A DNA stretch of 64,000 bases from Comamonas sp. KCTC 72670 (GTDB lineage: Bacteria > Myxococcota > Myxococcia > Myxococcales > Myxococcaceae): positions 501,071 to 565,070 of the forward strand of contig BNCN01000004.1 in NCBI GenBank assembly GCA_014656495.1, given 5' to 3'. Of the stretch, positions 19,637 through 27,940 are shown piece after piece. The position numbers were made by a program, and so were the translations under genes. The notes under the pieces are model-generated. The model saw nothing but the letters and a program-made list of their open reading frames with translations, searched no databases and had not been told where the DNA came from. Positions within the stretch are counted from its first letter, which is position 1; each line of letters begins with the position of its first letter.

Positions 19637-20893
19637 ATGTCGTCGCGCGCGCTCTGGCCGCGCACAGGCCGTCTCATGCGCACTTTTCGCAACATCCTCT
19701 TCTGGATCCACCTCATCACGGGCATCGCAGCGGGCATCGTGATCGCCATCATGTCCTTCACGGGCGTGGTCATCGCCTTCGAGAAGCAGCTCATCGCGTG
19801 GGCGGAGCGCGACATGCGGACGGTGCAGGTCCCGTCCCCCGGCGCGGCCCGGCTCCCGGTGGAGGCGCTGGTCGAGCGCGTTCGCGCGGTGCGGACCGAC
19901 GGGCAGCCGACGGCGGTGACGGTGTTTCCGGATCCCGCGTCCTCGGTGCTGGTGAGCATCGGCCGGGGCTCGGTGACCTACGTCCACCCGTATACGGGCG
20001 AGGCGCTGGGCAACGGGGCGGAGGGCGTGCGGGGCTTCTTCAAGTGGAACGTGGAACTGCACCGGTGGCTCTTGGCCAGCGGTGACAACCGCCCCGTGGG
20101 CAAGGCCATCACTGGCGCGAGCAACGCGGTGTTCCTCTTCCTGGCCATCTCCGGCCTGTACCTGTGGTGGCCGCGCAAGTGGACGCTGCGCGCGATGCGG
20201 CCGTCGCTGTGGTTCCGGCGGGGACTGAAGGGCAAGGCGCGGGATTGGAACTGGCACAACGTCATCGGGTTCTGGACGCTGCCGGTCATCATCGTGCTCG
20301 CGGCCTCGGGCATGGTCATCTCGTACAAGTGGGCGTCCAATCTGGTGTTCACGGTGATGGGCAGCCCGGCGCCCACGACGCAGGGGCCGCCGGGGGCGTC
20401 GTCGGTGAAGGTGCCCGCGCCAGCGGTTGAGACGCCGCGCATGCCCATGGACGCGCTCATGGCCGAGGCACAGAAGACGCTGCCCGCGTGGGAGTCCGTC
20501 ACGCTGCGGCTCGGCGGCGGCGCGCGCTCGGGGCAGGGCGGCGCGGACGGCGTGGATGCCGTGTCGTTCTCCGTGCGCGAGACGGAAGCGTGGCCGCTGT
20601 TCTCGTCCCAGCAGGTGTCGCTGAACCCCTTCACGGGCGAGGTGGCGAAGCTGGAGGGCTACGCCGACTACAACAGCGGCCGCAAGGTGCGCACCTGGCT
20701 GCGCTTCCTCCACACCGGCGAGGCGCTGGGGCTGATGGGCCAGCTCGTGGCCGCCATCGCCTCGCTGGGCGGCGTGTTCCTGACGTACACGGGCTTCGCC
20801 CTGGCGTGGCGCCGGTTCTTTCCCCGTCGCCAGCGCGCGACGACGGAGGCCAAGGGGGCGCCCGTCGCCGCGGAGTCCGAGCGCGCGGCCTGA
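19637..20893 (+). CDS. PepSY-associated TM protein (iron-uptake reductase-like)
   Basis: 418 aa from the ATG at 19637; an ATG at 19676 (MRTFRNILFWIHLITG) may be the real start since it opens directly into the first membrane helix. Four membrane segments are visible: ILFWIHLITGIAAGIVIAIM, AVFLFLAISGLYLWW, VIGFWTLPVIIVLAASGMVI, and LVAAIASLGGVFLTYTGFAL. The periplasmic part before helix 2 (HRWLLASGDNRPVGKAITG) and the loop ending VSLNPFTGEVAKLEGYADYN match PepSY_TM proteins (PF03929). Relatives often lie beside TonB receptors and are thought to reduce ferric siderophores at the inner membrane; conserved His residues at the helix ends fit heme ligands. Probably co-transcribed with tonB under the Fur box. 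Confidence 0.8.
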   Translation: MSSRALWPRTGRLMRTFRNILFWIHLITGIAAGIVIAIMSFTGVVIAFEKQLIAWAERDMRTVQVPSPGAARLPVEALVERVRAVRTDGQPTAVTVFPDPASSVLVSIGRGSVTYVHPYTGEALGNGAEGVRGFFKWNVELHRWLLASGDNRPVGKAITGASNAVFLFLAISGLYLWWPRKWTLRAMRPSLWFRRGLKGKARDWNWHNVIGFWTLPVIIVLAASGMVISYKWASNLVFTVMGSPAPTTQGPPGASSVKVPAPAVETPRMPMDALMAEAQKTLPAWESVTLRLGGGARSGQGGADGVDAVSFSVRETEAWPLFSSQQVSLNPFTGEVAKLEGYADYNSGRKVRTWLRFLHTGEALGLMGQLVAAIASLGGVFLTYTGFALAWRRFFPRRQRATTEAKGAPVAAESERAA

Positions 20894-20913
20894 GCTTCAG
20901 GGATTGCAGCCCT

Positions 20914-20959
20914 CCTCGTGAGCGTGACGGGTTCGCCCGTCATCCTCCCACTCACGAGG
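20914..20959. terminator. Nested hairpins between the PepSY gene and the helicase gene
   Basis: An outer 9-bp inverted repeat (CCTCGTGAG / CTCACGAGG) encloses a 7-bp stem with a TTCG tetraloop (TGACGGG TTCG CCCGTCA). It lies between convergent genes, 20 bp past the plus stop and 30 bp past the minus stop, so it is probably a shared terminator. Confidence 0.6.
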
Positions 20960-20989
20960 TGGGCACTTTCGCCACGTCGCCGGAAGGGC

Positions 20990-22732
20990 TCAGCTCCGGT
21001 CCTTCCGGACCAGCACCTTCTTGCCGCGCAGCGTGGCGTTCTTCAGCGCCGCGATGATGCGGTTGGCGTCGGACTCGGGCACTTCGACCAACGAGAACGT
21101 GTCGCCAATCTGGATGGCGCCAATCTTCGAGGACTCGACGCCCGCCTCGCCGGCGATGGCGCCCACGAGGTCCGCGGGGCGCATGCCCGCGTGACGACCC
21201 GCGCCAATCCACAGCCGGGTGACGTCCCACGTCGGAGGCGCGCTCCGGGTCTTCGGGCCGCGCTCCGGGCGCCCGCCCGTCCGTCCCGGCGGGCCACCGA
21301 ACTTGCCGCCCGGACGGTCCTTCCGCTCCTGCGGCGGCGCGACGACGGGAATCTCCGTCTCCTCGGAGTCACGGCCCTCGTCCTCGGCGTCCTGGAGGAG
21401 CTTCACGGCGGCGGCGGCGATGTCCATGGGATCGAACTCGCTGGCCAGGCCCTCCACCACGCCACGGAGTGAGTCGAACTCACCGGCCACCAGCGTCTCG
21501 TGCAGGGACGCGCGGAGCATCTCCTGGCGCTTCTCGCGCATGTCCGCGACGGTGGGGACGGTGGCCACCTCGATGCGCTGGCCCGTGACGCGCTCGATGT
21601 TGCGCAGCAGCCGGTGCTCCCGCGGCTCCACCAGCGTGATGGCCACGCCCTCGCGGCCGGCGCGGCCCGTGCGGCCAATGCGGTGCACGTAGGCCTCGGG
21701 CGCGTTGGGCACGTCGAAGTTCACCACGTGCGACAGGCGGGGGATGTCCAGGCCGCGCGCGGCGACGTCGGTGGCCACGAGCAGGTCCGTGCCCTGGGAC
21801 TTGAGCTGCTTGATGACGCGGTCGCGCTGCTCCTGCGTCATGCCGCCGTGCAGGGCGTGGGCGCGCCAGCCGCGGCCGTTCAGGGACACCGTGAGGTCAT
21901 CCACCTCCGTGCGCGTGCGGCAGAAGATGATGGCGGCGGTGGGCGACTCCACGTCGAGCAGGCGGCCCAGCGTGGCGATCTTGAAGGCGCGCGGGACGAC
22001 GTAGGCCGTCTGGCGGACGCGGGGCATCTCGCCCTGTTCCACCTTCTCGCGGGCGATCTTCACGCGCACGGGCTCGTGCAGGTGGCGCTCGGCGATGCTG
22101 GCGATGCGCGGGGGCAGGGTGGCCGAGAACAGCGCCGTCTGCCGGTCCTCGGGCGTGCCGGAGAGGATGGCCTCCAGGTCGTCGGCGAAGCCCATGTCGA
22201 GCATCTCGTCGGCCTCGTCGAGCACGACCATGCGCACGTCGTCGAGCTGGAGCGTGCCGCGGCGCAGGTGGTCCAGCGCGCGGCCCGGGGTGGCGACGAC
22301 GACGTCCACGCCGCGCTTCAGGACGCGCAGCTGCTGGCCGATGACCTGCCCGCCGTACAGGGGCAGCACGGAGACGCCGAGCTTCTGGCCGTAGCGGTGG
22401 ATGGCCTCGGAGACCTGCATGGCCAGCTCGCGGGTGGGGACCAGGACCAGGGCGGACGTGGTGTGGGGCTTACACTCACCCGGCGTGACATGGTGGAGCA
22501 GGGGCAGCGCGAAGGCGGCCGTCTTGCCGGTGCCGGTGGCGGCGATGCCGAGCAGGTCCTTCCCACCCAGGAGCGGCGGAAGGGCGGCGGCCTGGATGGG
22601 GGTGGGCTCCTCGTAGCCAAGCGCGCTGAGGGCCTCGACGAGCGCGGGCTTGAGGCCCAGGGATTCGAACGTGGCGTCGGACGGGGCGGGGGTCGGGGGG
22701 GCTTTCACGGCCCGGGCTTGTACCACCGGCAC
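20990..22732 (-). CDS. deaD: DEAD-box RNA helicase with DbpA-like RNA-binding domain
   Basis: 580 aa, GTG start at 22732. All helicase motifs are visible in order: Q motif (FESLGLKPALVEAL, GYEEPTPIQ), motif I ATGTGKT, Ia PTRELA, GG, TPGR, motif II DEAD (VVLDEADEMLDMGF), motif III SAT, then IIFCRT, ATDVAARGLD and HRIGRTGRAGR. After the core (about residue 385) comes a helical dimerisation-like part, a Gly/Arg/Pro-rich linker (about 465-500) and a C-terminal RRM-like DbpA domain (VTRLWIGAGRHAGMRPADLV, GAIQIGDTFSLVEVPE). The architecture is that of DeaD/CsdA, an ATP-dependent RNA remodeller in ribosome assembly and cold adaptation. Confidence 0.9.
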   Translation of the reverse strand: MPVVQARAVKAPPTPAPSDATFESLGLKPALVEALSALGYEEPTPIQAAALPPLLGGKDLLGIAATGTGKTAAFALPLLHHVTPGECKPHTTSALVLVPTRELAMQVSEAIHRYGQKLGVSVLPLYGGQVIGQQLRVLKRGVDVVVATPGRALDHLRRGTLQLDDVRMVVLDEADEMLDMGFADDLEAILSGTPEDRQTALFSATLPPRIASIAERHLHEPVRVKIAREKVEQGEMPRVRQTAYVVPRAFKIATLGRLLDVESPTAAIIFCRTRTEVDDLTVSLNGRGWRAHALHGGMTQEQRDRVIKQLKSQGTDLLVATDVAARGLDIPRLSHVVNFDVPNAPEAYVHRIGRTGRAGREGVAITLVEPREHRLLRNIERVTGQRIEVATVPTVADMREKRQEMLRASLHETLVAGEFDSLRGVVEGLASEFDPMDIAAAAVKLLQDAEDEGRDSEETEIPVVAPPQERKDRPGGKFGGPPGRTGGRPERGPKTRSAPPTWDVTRLWIGAGRHAGMRPADLVGAIAGEAGVESSKIGAIQIGDTFSLVEVPESDANRIIAALKNATLRGKKVLVRKDRS

Positions 22733-22859
22733 TGGCCGCGTGCGCCCCTAGAATGGCGGCCGGGGCCACACCCTGAACAGTTTCGGGGGGAGGGGGCACT
22801 GTGCGGGGTCATCTCTGGCTCACTGGTGGGTGACCTCGGGCCGGAAGTAAGACGCCCGG

Positions 22860-24431
22860 ATGCGCCCGTTTTGCCGGTTCTTGCTCCTGGTGTGGGGTCT
22901 GGTCATTCCGCTGACCGCGGGTGCCGACGTGGTGGTCATCAGCGGCCGTCCCGTGGCGCCCCTGCCCGGGACGCCGGGGGTGGGCCTTTGCTCCGCGGCG
23001 AGAGTCTCCCGGAATCCCGCGGCGGACTTCCCCCGGAGCCAGTCGACCTACGTTTCGGGCATCAACGCTTTCCTCGATGCGAGCCCCAGCAGTCGCATCG
23101 ACTTCGTGGTGCAGACGCCCCTGGACCTGTCCAACAACGTCAACGACGGCAGGACGCTGAGCTACGGCGATTTCCGGGAGGCCGTCGTCGGGTGCCCCGC
23201 TGGCGGGTGTGGCTTCGCCTACGACGGTGAGTATACGTCCTTCGCGACGCGGCTGCGTGGCTACCTCGCGGTGACGAGCGACATGGTCGGCAGGTCCCTG
23301 CAGTTCGGGTTCTATGCGGACGATTCCGTGAGCCTGACGATCATCGACGGCAATCAGGCGCACCATCCGATCTTCAACCGGCCGCCGACGCTCGGTTTTC
23401 CGACGTGGCGTGCCGTCAGGACGGTCCGGTTCGAACAGCCTGGACTCTACGGCGTGGAGGTTCTCTACACGAACGTCGAACAGCACGCTGCACTCGAGCT
23501 GTCACTCCGGGAGGGAGACGGAGACCTCGCGGACTTCGAGCGTCAAGCGAACACACCGCCCATCATCCGGCTGGATGCCGTGGGTTTCGCGCTCATGACG
23601 CCCGAGATGTTCCACCAGACGGAGTCGGGGCGGTCTTCCTTCCCGGTCTCCTCCGAGTGTGCCCAGTGCAACCGGCAGTCGGCCAACGTGCCAGGGGCTG
23701 GCGGCTGTGAACCGGGCTTCCGTTGCAATGCCGCGGCGCTGTGCGCGCGATGTGATTCCTGGAACGCTTGTGGGGAGTCCTGCTCGCCTTGCGGCGCATC
23801 GGCGCCCCATTGCGTGAGTCAGGCCGAAGGCTTCGCTTGTGCGGAGTGCCGGGATGACCACGACTGCTGGGTGACGGAGGAATGCCGCCTGCCCACCTGC
23901 TCGGAGACGGGGAGTTGCGCCTCGAGCCCCGCGGAAGACGGAACGGAGTGCAGTGGAGGCACCTGCCAGCAAGGTGAGTGCATGCTCGTGGACTCGGGGA
24001 CGCCCGATGCGGGCGAAGACGGGGGCGCCGCGAGCGAAGACGGAGGTTCCGCGGGCGAGGATGGGGGTATCTCAGGCGAAGACGGAGGCACCGCGAGCGA
24101 GGACGGAGGTTCCGCGAACGAGGATGGGGGGACCTCAGGCGAAGACGGCGGCACCGCGGGCGAGGATGGGGGGACCTCAGGCGAAGATGGAGGTTCCGCG
24201 AACGAGGATGGGGGTACCTCAGGCGAAGACGGCGGCACCGGGGGCGAGGACGGGGGGAGTTCCCCGGTGGACGCGGGTGGGCCGGAACAGGACGCGGGCG
24301 CTGCAGATGGCGGCTCGATGGAGGAGCCCCCAGTGTCTGAAGCTGGCTGCGGGTGCCAGGGCGGCCCGTCCGGCTTGCTCCCCATGGCCCTGCTCGTGTT
24401 GGCGCGGGTCGTCCGGCGTGGGCGCCGATAG
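22860..24431 (+). CDS. TraA-family-like outer membrane surface protein with MYXO-CTERM tail
   Basis: 523 aa. Signal peptide (LLLVWGLVIPLTAGA). Residues about 25-240 look like the PA14-like lectin region of the myxobacterial outer-membrane-exchange receptor TraA (GLCSAARVSRNPAADFPRSQ, TPLDLSNNVNDGRTLSYGDF, RLRGYLAVTSDMVGRSLQFG, FYADDSVSLTIID). A Cys-rich stretch follows (about 258-375: CAQCNRQSANVPGAGGC, CSPCGASAPHC), then a low-complexity EDGG region, then a MYXO-CTERM tail (CGCQGG, hydrophobic LLPMALLVLARVV, RRGRR), which marks surface-anchored proteins. TraA partners with TraB in kin-selective outer-membrane fusion; no traB-like gene is beside it, and its Cys-rich part is shorter than I recall for TraA. 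Family membership is from recalled similarity, not a search. Confidence 0.65.
   Translation: MRPFCRFLLLVWGLVIPLTAGADVVVISGRPVAPLPGTPGVGLCSAARVSRNPAADFPRSQSTYVSGINAFLDASPSSRIDFVVQTPLDLSNNVNDGRTLSYGDFREAVVGCPAGGCGFAYDGEYTSFATRLRGYLAVTSDMVGRSLQFGFYADDSVSLTIIDGNQAHHPIFNRPPTLGFPTWRAVRTVRFEQPGLYGVEVLYTNVEQHAALELSLREGDGDLADFERQANTPPIIRLDAVGFALMTPEMFHQTESGRSSFPVSSECAQCNRQSANVPGAGGCEPGFRCNAAALCARCDSWNACGESCSPCGASAPHCVSQAEGFACAECRDDHDCWVTEECRLPTCSETGSCASSPAEDGTECSGGTCQQGECMLVDSGTPDAGEDGGAASEDGGSAGEDGGISGEDGGTASEDGGSANEDGGTSGEDGGTAGEDGGTSGEDGGSANEDGGTSGEDGGTGGEDGGSSPVDAGGPEQDAGAADGGSMEEPPVSEAGCGCQGGPSGLLPMALLVLARVVRRGRR
24000..24270 (+). repeat. Tandem EDGG-coding repeats
   Basis: About fifteen imperfect 18-bp units encoding xxSGEDGG/ASEDGG/ANEDGG within the TraA-like gene, between the Cys-rich part and the MYXO-CTERM tail. 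It looks like an acidic flexible stalk. Higher-order 54-bp blocks recur, suggesting unequal crossover. Confidence 0.75.
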
Positions 24432-24602
24432 GGCACGCCGTACTTCCCAATGTGGGAACCGAGCCTTCAGTGTGGCGAGATAGCGCTGACGTAAGTCACG
24501 CGGACCGATAGGGCAGTCCCTTGTTTGGAATTCAATTCCTCTCAGGTTGCCCATCGGGGCCTGCACTGGCTTCCGTCAGCCTCCACGGTATCGTGGCTTC
24601 AA

Positions 24603-25532
24603 ATGACACTTGGCTACTTGGTTGTCGTTCATGCCCTGGCCCTCCTGTCTGGGCCCTCCCATCCGGTTGATGCCAACGGCTGCGCCGCCCCGGAGCCCGC
24701 GCCTTCCTGGGTGGCGAAGTTCGCGCCCTCCGCCTCTGACTGCTCCATGGACTCGACCGTCCCAGGGCCTCAATGGCTGCCCACGACGGTGCTGCGCATC
24801 CCCGTGGTGGTCCATGTCGTCGCGGACACCGCGTGTGTGAATGGAAACGTCTCGGACGCGTTGGTCCACAGCCAGATCGCGGTCCTCAACGAGGACTTCC
24901 GCGCGCTGGCCGGCACGCCGGGAAGCGGTGGCGTGGATAGCAAGATTGAGTTCTTCCTGGCCACCGTGGACCCGTCGGGCAACCCGACCACCGGCATTCA
25001 GCGTTACTGCAACACGACGTGGTACCAGGACTCGGGCAGCTATTGGCTCAGCAGTGCCTGGGACCCGACGCGCTATGTGAACATCTACACCCACAGCGCC
25101 GGTGGCTCGCGAGGGTATGTGCCCTTCCTTCCCGCGGATCCGTCGGCCGCCGTCGGTCAGCCGCAGGACCGGATGGTCATCAACTGGCTGGCCTTCGGAC
25201 GGGTGGGGCCTGTCGTGCCGTACCACACCGGGCGGACCGTCACGCACGAGATGGGCCACTACCTGGGCCTGTTCCACACGTACTACGCGGGATGTGGCAC
25301 TGCGTCCGCGCCAGCCTGCTACACCACCGGTGACCGCATCTGTGACACCCCGCCCAACGCCACCTCTCACAAGGGGTGCCCCGCGGGGCTCACGGGATGC
25401 GGCGGCGTGCCGGTTCCCGTCCAGAACTACATGGAGTTGACGGACGATACCTGCATGACCGGCTTCAGCGCGGAGCAGGTGCAGCGCATGCGTTGCACCC
25501 TGGCCACCTACCGCCCGGACCTGGCGCAGTAG
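24603..25532 (+). CDS. Secreted zinc metalloprotease, M43 (pappalysin/cytophagalysin) family
   Basis: 309 aa from the ATG at 24603; the frame is open to a TTG at 24525 but the ATG opens directly into a hydrophobic signal-like segment (LGYLVVVHALALLSG). The mature part begins with a Cys-containing pro-segment, then IPVVVHVVADTACVNGNVSD and VLNEDFRALAG, as in M43B peptidases. The zinc site HEMGHYLGLFH is at about residues 215-225 (HExxHxxGxxH). CDTPPNAT and PVQNYMELTDDTCMTGFSAEQVQRM follow, the latter holding the Met-turn NYM. It should cleave extracellular protein substrates, perhaps in predation or development. Convergent with the next gene. Confidence 0.88.
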   Translation: MTLGYLVVVHALALLSGPSHPVDANGCAAPEPAPSWVAKFAPSASDCSMDSTVPGPQWLPTTVLRIPVVVHVVADTACVNGNVSDALVHSQIAVLNEDFRALAGTPGSGGVDSKIEFFLATVDPSGNPTTGIQRYCNTTWYQDSGSYWLSSAWDPTRYVNIYTHSAGGSRGYVPFLPADPSAAVGQPQDRMVINWLAFGRVGPVVPYHTGRTVTHEMGHYLGLFHTYYAGCGTASAPACYTTGDRICDTPPNATSHKGCPAGLTGCGGVPVPVQNYMELTDDTCMTGFSAEQVQRMRCTLATYRPDLAQ

Positions 25533-25533
25533 C

Positions 25534-25566
25534 CTCGAACGGGCCCTGGGTCAGGGCTGTTCCGAG
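25534..25566. terminator. Imperfect hairpin between convergent protease genes
   Basis: CTCGAACGGGCCCTG pairs with CAGGGCTGTTCCGAG (small bulges), loop GGT. It spans the 18-bp gap and the stop region of the minus-strand gene, and may end both transcripts. Confidence 0.4.
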
Positions 25567-26879
25567 AGGACAATCGAGAACGGATACCTGTCCTCATCCC
25601 GGAGGTCCGGATCGTAGGGCCCCGTGGGCACGACGGTGACGATGAGCGTCCGCGTCGCGTCCGTGACGAAGCGAAGGCGCTTGGGGCCTGACGAGAGCTC
25701 CAGCGTCTCGCCATCCGAGTCGGGCGTCACGCCTGGTACTGCTTGGACGACGAAGCGACGGCGTGCGTCGGCCGGGGCCTCCAGCGACACGTAGACGATG
25801 TCCGGAGTATTGGCTCCGGCCCTCAGCGTCAGATAGCTGGTTCCCAGCATCATCGGTGCGGTGTCCGTGACGCGCAGGACGCCAGGGACGGCCTCCTGGT
25901 CCACCGCCAGCGCGAGCTTCGCGGCCCGCAAATGCTCCAGGCCACCGCCGAAGTGGCGGAAGTGGCGATCATCGACATGGTCTCCCGTGTACCAGCGCCA
26001 GCGTGAAAACTCGGGGACGGTGTCGACGTAGCTGAAGCCAGTGTCCGCCAGCAGGGCATCGAGCGCATCGGCGAAGTCCGGCTCGTTCAGCGTTGGGTCA
26101 TTCTCCGCTCCGGGAGGATTGCGGGACGCGAGCCACATGCGCGACACGAACGCGGGGTTGCCGTCGAAGAAGCGGTCCTTCAGGTAGAGCAGGTACAGAG
26201 AGGCCCCGTACATGTACCAGGTCTCGTACGCGTCATCGCGGTCGAGCGCCCAGTCCGGATGCGCCTGGAAGTCCTCCAAGTAGGTCTTGATGTAGCGGTT
26301 CGCATACACCTGATCCGTGAAGACGGCGGACATCTCGAAGGTGATGGGGGACTCGAACCAGTCATCCGCGGCCTGCGAGGCGTGCGCCATTTCATGGACG
26401 ACGGTCTCTTCGAGCTCCGGGCCTCCGTAGGGACCCCACGGGTCGATGACCATGTAGCCACGCCGGTCGTCCCACGGAGTGGCGGTGTCGCCGGAGAGGA
26501 CGTTGACCAGACAGCTCCGATGTCCCTTCCACACGAAGACGTCGAACGCCTCGTCGGGACCGCACTCACCCCGGTCCGTGATGGCGGGGCGCATGCCGAG
26601 CCGATTGACGTGAAAGTCCCAGCCCTTTTCGACATGCGCCAGGACCTGCTGTGCCGTCTCGCGCTCCACCTCTTTGTAGAAGTGGACGAGGACCGGCAGC
26701 GTCTCCGAGCGGATGGAATCGGGGAACATCGTGTTGAAGTCCGCCCGTCCGCAAATGCTTTCCCCCTCTGGCAAAGGGTGGACGTAGTTCATCGGATCGT
26801 CAGGCGGGGTCGGCGAGCGGCAACTGCTGATGGCAAATGCCAGTCCGACGCAGTTCAGCATCCGTCGTGAGCGCACCAT
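25551..26879 (-). CDS. Zincin-like lipoprotein, possible metalloprotease
   Basis: 442 aa. N-terminal signal with lipobox-like ISSC (Cys20). The centre carries ETVVHEMAHASQAADDWFES at about residues 158-177, an HExxH zinc motif, followed 14 residues later by FEMSAVFTDQVYANRYIKTY whose Glu could be a gluzincin third ligand. Around it lie VLVHFYKEVERETAQQVLAH and WYMYGASLYLLYLKDRFFDG, as in secreted zincin-fold proteins near immune-inhibitor-A peptidases. The last 120 residues are beta-rich. I do not recognise a named family; peptidase activity is inferred from the motif. Codon composition is a little less GC-rich than neighbours. Follows the M43 gene tail-to-tail. Confidence 0.6.
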   Translation of the reverse strand: MVRSRRMLNCVGLAFAISSCRSPTPPDDPMNYVHPLPEGESICGRADFNTMFPDSIRSETLPVLVHFYKEVERETAQQVLAHVEKGWDFHVNRLGMRPAITDRGECGPDEAFDVFVWKGHRSCLVNVLSGDTATPWDDRRGYMVIDPWGPYGGPELEETVVHEMAHASQAADDWFESPITFEMSAVFTDQVYANRYIKTYLEDFQAHPDWALDRDDAYETWYMYGASLYLLYLKDRFFDGNPAFVSRMWLASRNPPGAENDPTLNEPDFADALDALLADTGFSYVDTVPEFSRWRWYTGDHVDDRHFRHFGGGLEHLRAAKLALAVDQEAVPGVLRVTDTAPMMLGTSYLTLRAGANTPDIVYVSLEAPADARRRFVVQAVPGVTPDSDGETLELSSGPKRLRFVTDATRTLIVTVVPTGPYDPDLRDEDRYPFSIVLSEQP

Positions 26880-26929
26880 GTCGACACCCCCAACGTCACC
26901 AGGAGTCGCGTCTGTGCTTGGTGATCACA

Positions 26930-27940
26930 TCAGTCCTTCCAGAGCACCTTCCACGGGTGCTTGCGGAGGTCCGTCACCAGCGAGCGCAGCTCGTCATAGA
27001 GGGTGCCGTCCTGAAGGGCCGCGCCCACGCTGCCTTCGCCCGCTTCGATTTTCGCCAGCACCCGGTCCGCCCGGGCGGCGATGCTCTCCAACTGCCCCGA
27101 AGCCGAGCTGAGGCGCTCCAGCGCGACCTTCACGCGGGCGCCATCTTCCGGCCCCAGCGGGCCCGTGATGGCGGCCAGTCCCTCCAACGTCGTCCCCGCG
27201 GACTTCGTCAGGCCTGGCAAGTCACGCCGCACCACGGAGGCCACCGCCGACGCGTCGTCGAGCATCCGCGCGCCCTTGCCCCCGGGCTGGAACGCCTCAC
27301 GCGCGAGCCCCGCGAGCTGGCGCAGGTCCTTCGACGCCGCCGCCAGCTCCGTGGCCAGCACCTTCACGTCGCCCCGGTTCTCCGTGAGCAACTGGTCCAA
27401 TGTCCGCGCCAGGCGCGACACGTTCGCCGCGAGGCCCCGGATGGCCTCCGGGTCCTCCTCGAGCATCTGCGACAGCAGGTCCACGAAGCGCGTGAGCTGC
27501 TCCGCGAGCACGTCCAGCCGGGGCGCATCCGTCCCTCGCAAGGCGGTGCCTGTCGGCAGCCGGTCCTGCGCGGAGCCCGGGTTCAGCTCCAGGTACGGCT
27601 CGCCCAGGATGCCCACCGTGGCCACGGTGACGCGTGCGTCCCTTCGCAGCGCGGCCAGGGCCTCCGGTGACACCGCGAGCTCCATCCGGACGGGGAGGGG
27701 ACGGCCCTGGGCATCCCGCCGCTCCGGTTGGAGCTGGATGTCCTGCACGCGTCCCACCTGCACGCCGCCGAGCTTCACCGGTGCGCCCTCCACCACGTTG
27801 CCCGTGTGGCCGAAGTCCACCGCGAGCCCCGTCTCCGAGCCGAGCTTCAGCTCGCCCATCAGGTACAGCAGCACCAACACGCTCACGATGGCGGCCAGCA
27901 CCAGCGCGCCCACCTTCAGCTCCAGCCGTCGCTCATCCAT
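26930..27940 (-). CDS. MlaD/MCE-domain substrate-binding protein of an ABC lipid transporter
   Basis: 336 aa. One N-terminal membrane segment (VGALVLAAIVSVLVLLYLMG), then an MCE domain (GLAVDFGHTGNVVEGAPVKL, GGVQVGRVQDIQL, VTVATVGILGEPYLELNPG, residues about 38-135). The remaining 200 residues are mainly amphipathic helices (LDVLAEQLTRFVDLLSQML, VSRLARTLDQLLTENRGDV), suited to forming a hexameric tube or coiled-coil extension as in longer MCE proteins. It would carry phospholipid or other hydrophobic substrate across the periplasm. Last gene of the five-gene transporter operon; its start overlaps the preceding ATPase stop by 8 bp. No MlaC, MlaA or MlaB gene is nearby. Confidence 0.85.
   Translation of the reverse strand: MDERRLELKVGALVLAAIVSVLVLLYLMGELKLGSETGLAVDFGHTGNVVEGAPVKLGGVQVGRVQDIQLQPERRDAQGRPLPVRMELAVSPEALAALRRDARVTVATVGILGEPYLELNPGSAQDRLPTGTALRGTDAPRLDVLAEQLTRFVDLLSQMLEEDPEAIRGLAANVSRLARTLDQLLTENRGDVKVLATELAAASKDLRQLAGLAREAFQPGGKGARMLDDASAVASVVRRDLPGLTKSAGTTLEGLAAITGPLGPEDGARVKVALERLSSASGQLESIAARADRVLAKIEAGEGSVGAALQDGTLYDELRSLVTDLRKHPWKVLWKD

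Noticed and set aside
24000-24270. Regular short repeats resembling a CRISPR array
   Set aside because: They are in-frame coding repeats (EDGG units) without unique spacers of constant length. No CRISPR array or cas gene was seen anywhere in the window.
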